Shown here one piece after another: positions 5,160 to 5,917 of a stretch of DNA of 5,917 nt. How positions within the stretch are numbered: position 1 is the stretch's first letter; each line of letters starts with the position of its first letter. The notes below the pieces were generated by a model that was not told the origin of the DNA, made no database searches, and saw nothing but the letters and a program-made list of their open reading frames with translations. The translations under genes and the position numbers were made by a program. This DNA comes from JANWHZ01 sp964527385 (GTDB taxonomy: Bacteria > Patescibacteriota > Saccharimonadia > Saccharimonadales > UBA4665), in the NCBI GenBank assembly GCA_964527385.1, contig CAZGPZ010000063.1:1-5917 (forward strand), in the 5' to 3' direction.

Positions 5160-5657
5160 ATGGGACAGAACGAACTCATCTTGGTTGGCATGTTTGTATT
5201 GCCAATAGTTGTGCTGTTTTTCCTGCGTGCCAACGCGACGTTTGTTTTCCTGAGCTTGGCGGCCGGCTATGTCCTGACACAATTCCTGGGCAGCGACATT
5301 TATTCGTTCGCGGATTTATTCTTTGGGCACGCTAAGGTTAGCTCAAATATGCTGGAATTAGGACTGCTGCTCGCGCCGCCGATCCTGACCACGATATTCA
5401 TGGTCCGCACGGTAAAGGGCTCAAGGGCGATGCTGAACGTGCTTCCGGCTGCAGCAGTAGGATGCTTGGTGGCATTGGCGTCGGTCCCGCTCTTGTCTCC
5501 CGGATTATCGCACGCAGTCATGAACGTTGTGCTCTGGGGACAGATTACAAAATTGCAGAGCTTTATCGTTGGCGCCAGCGTCCTGGTGGTTTTGTTTTTC
5601 CTATGGATGCAGCGCCCGAAGCACGGCAAGGAAAAGAAGAGCTCCAAGCGCGACTAA
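5160..5657 (+). CDS. Uncharacterised five-helix membrane protein
   Basis: I do not recognise a family. The 165 residues contain five likely membrane helices at about 6-22, 27-43, 64-82, 91-112 and 133-150, and a strongly basic C-terminal tail (QRPKHGKEKKSSKRD) that should lie in the cytoplasm. A short loop with Asp and His (about 44-58) lies between helices 2 and 3. There is no obvious catalytic or transport motif; PP at 73-74 in helix 3 and single prolines at 15 and 96 could kink the helices. The start ATG 5160 is fixed by the TATACT placed 7 nt upstream, which predicts a leaderless mRNA. It is a separate transcription unit from rimB-rimK, divided from it by a hairpin and about 100 nt. Candidate roles such as a transporter subunit or envelope protein cannot be distinguished. 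Confidence 0.82.
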   Translation: MGQNELILVGMFVLPIVVLFFLRANATFVFLSLAAGYVLTQFLGSDIYSFADLFFGHAKVSSNMLELGLLLAPPILTTIFMVRTVKGSRAMLNVLPAAAVGCLVALASVPLLSPGLSHAVMNVVLWGQITKLQSFIVGASVLVVLFFLWMQRPKHGKEKKSSKRD

Positions 5658-5669
5658 TTGCCGGGGAGA

Positions 5670-5698
5670 TTGACTTTCTGTCCCAAAAAACAGATAAT
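5670..5698 (+). promoter_or_regulatory. Strong promoter with no matching start codon
   Basis: TTGACT (5670-5675), a 17-nt spacer and GATAAT (5693-5698) form the best -35/-10 pair in the window. Transcription would begin near 5705-5706. Unlike the other promoters here, no ATG, GTG or TTG lies 7 nt downstream (the bases are TTA), which points to a non-coding RNA or a long leader to tRNA-Lys. Confidence 0.6.
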
Positions 5699-5704
5699 AG
5701 CCCT

Positions 5705-5847
5705 GTTATTTCACATTTTGCAGCTTACCTAAATTCACAAACCAAGGAGCGAAGCCGACTGTTTGTTAATTTGAGAGGAAGCACGGCGGCAAGCTAGGCG
5801 GCCGATGAGCATGAAACTTGTTTTCTGCTCGTCGGCCGGCTAGATTT
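5705..5847 (+). ncRNA. Candidate structured RNA upstream of tRNA-Lys
   Basis: Between the strong promoter at 5670-5698 and the tRNA there are two large inverted repeats. The first pairs AAATTCACAAAC (5731-5742) with GTTTGTTAATTT (5761-5772), 11 of 12 positions, around an 18-nt loop. The second pairs 5794-5811 with 5826-5843: 17 of 18 positions including one U-G pair, around a 14-nt loop. The segment is more AT-rich than the genes before it and has no convincing ORF. It does not match RNase P RNA, tmRNA or SRP RNA signatures that I know. It could be an independent RNA of about 140 nt ending after the second hairpin, or the leader of a tRNA transcript. Lack of a long U-run leaves the 3' end unsure. 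Confidence 0.4.
5794..5843 (+). terminator. Long GC-rich hairpin before tRNA-Lys
   Basis: CTAG (5794-5797) pairs with 5840-5843, CGGCCGA (5799-5805) with TCGGCCG (5832-5838), T5806 with G5831, and GAGCA (5807-5811) with TGCTC (5826-5830). The only mismatch is G5798 against G5839. Only ATTTA follows, so it may be a weak terminator or a purely structural element. Its right arm can also pair with 5849-5866, forming an alternative hairpin. Confidence 0.45.
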
Positions 5848-5865
5848 ACTAGCCGATGTCGACGA

Positions 5866-5917
5866 GGGCCCATAGCTCAGCCGGTTAGAGCACCTGCCTT
5901 TTAAGCAGGGTGTCGTG
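5866..5917 (+). tRNA. tRNA-Lys(UUU), 5' part (cut by window end)
   Basis: The first 52 nt of a canonical tRNA: acceptor strand GGGCCCA (5866-5872), TA, D stem GCTC (5875-5878)/GAGC (5888-5891) with loop AGCCGGTTA, anticodon stem CCTGC (5893-5897)/GCAGG (5905-5909) with loop CTTTTAA and anticodon TTT at 5900-5902, variable loop GTGTC (5910-5914), and the first three bases of the T stem. The T loop, the 3' acceptor strand and any encoded CCA lie beyond the window. Confidence 0.95.

Noticed and set aside
5773..5793. Resemblance of the GAGAGGAAGCACGG stretch to RNase P or SRP RNA core motifs
   Set aside because: The RNase P core expected as GAGGAAAGTCC is not matched, and the partner strand of the SRP apical domain is missing. 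The likeness is a short purine-rich coincidence.
5462..5797. A 111-codon ORF (or its 64-codon part from ATG 5603) overlapping the end of the membrane-protein gene
   Set aside because: Its first half is the shifted frame of a convincing membrane protein. The remainder has no SD or leaderless promoter for its starts, contains a strong promoter and an inverted repeat, and looks like non-coding DNA. A conserved frame in relatives would revive it.
5805..5843. A 12-codon ORF (MSMKLVFCSSAG) inside the long hairpin, resembling an attenuator leader peptide
   Set aside because: Only one Lys codon, no SD, and no biosynthetic gene downstream. An ORF this short is expected by chance.
1..5917. CRISPR array, insertion sequence, prophage or integrase features
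   Set aside because: No regularly spaced direct repeats, transposase or integrase motifs, or terminal inverted repeats with target duplications were seen. The tRNA at the end could be an integration site in principle, but nothing here shows it.

Overview
The window looks like a piece of a small, streamlined bacterial genome, most likely a Candidate Phyla Radiation member such as Candidatus Saccharibacteria (TM7). This is an inference. It rests on the wording of the DnaJ sequence (a long Gly/Phe linker leading into FDFGDLGLGDIFGSFFGG), several compact genes of unknown function, and leaderless promoters; no 16S or marker search could be run. A run of ten Ns at 2413-2422 shows that this is a draft assembly.

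Layout: dnaJ (+, 50-1162) is preceded by a hairpin that buries its Shine-Dalgarno (SD) sequence. It converges on a GlsB/YeaQ/YmgE-family membrane protein gene (-, 1491-1219). Back to back with that gene is a previously easy-to-miss 37-residue single-pass membrane peptide gene (+, 1615-1728). Next is a RimK-like ATP-grasp ligase (+, 1778-2674, with the N run inside it). Its tail overlaps by 32 bp a convergent 316-residue protein that I cannot assign (-, 3593-2643). From a 49-bp divergent promoter region the window then runs into a two-gene operon: a retropepsin-like RimB-type protease (+, 3643-4149) and RimK (+, 4146-5051), joined by an ATGA overlap and closed by a hairpin. A five-helix membrane protein (+, 5160-5657) follows. 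After it comes a strong promoter with no clear ORF of its own, two large RNA hairpins, and the first 52 nt of tRNA-Lys(UUU), cut by the window end.

How the genes relate: the functional centre is amino-acid ligation chemistry. RimK adds glutamates to protein C-termini, and its RimB-type protease partner is the likely remover or trimmer. A second, divergent ATP-grasp enzyme and an unknown protein sharing the rimB control region sit beside them. DnaJ is general Hsp70 co-chaperone machinery, and the GlsB-like protein belongs to a family often linked to envelope stress.

The most striking signal not explained by the genes is start-site architecture. Four transcript-first genes (1615+, 1778+, 3593-, 5160+) have a -10 hexamer ending exactly 7 nt before the ATG and no SD, so their mRNAs should be leaderless. 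In contrast dnaJ, the GlsB-like gene and rimK (operon-internal) have SD sequences. The second signal is the structured 5670-5866 segment upstream of tRNA-Lys, which can be drawn as an RNA with two mutually exclusive hairpins.
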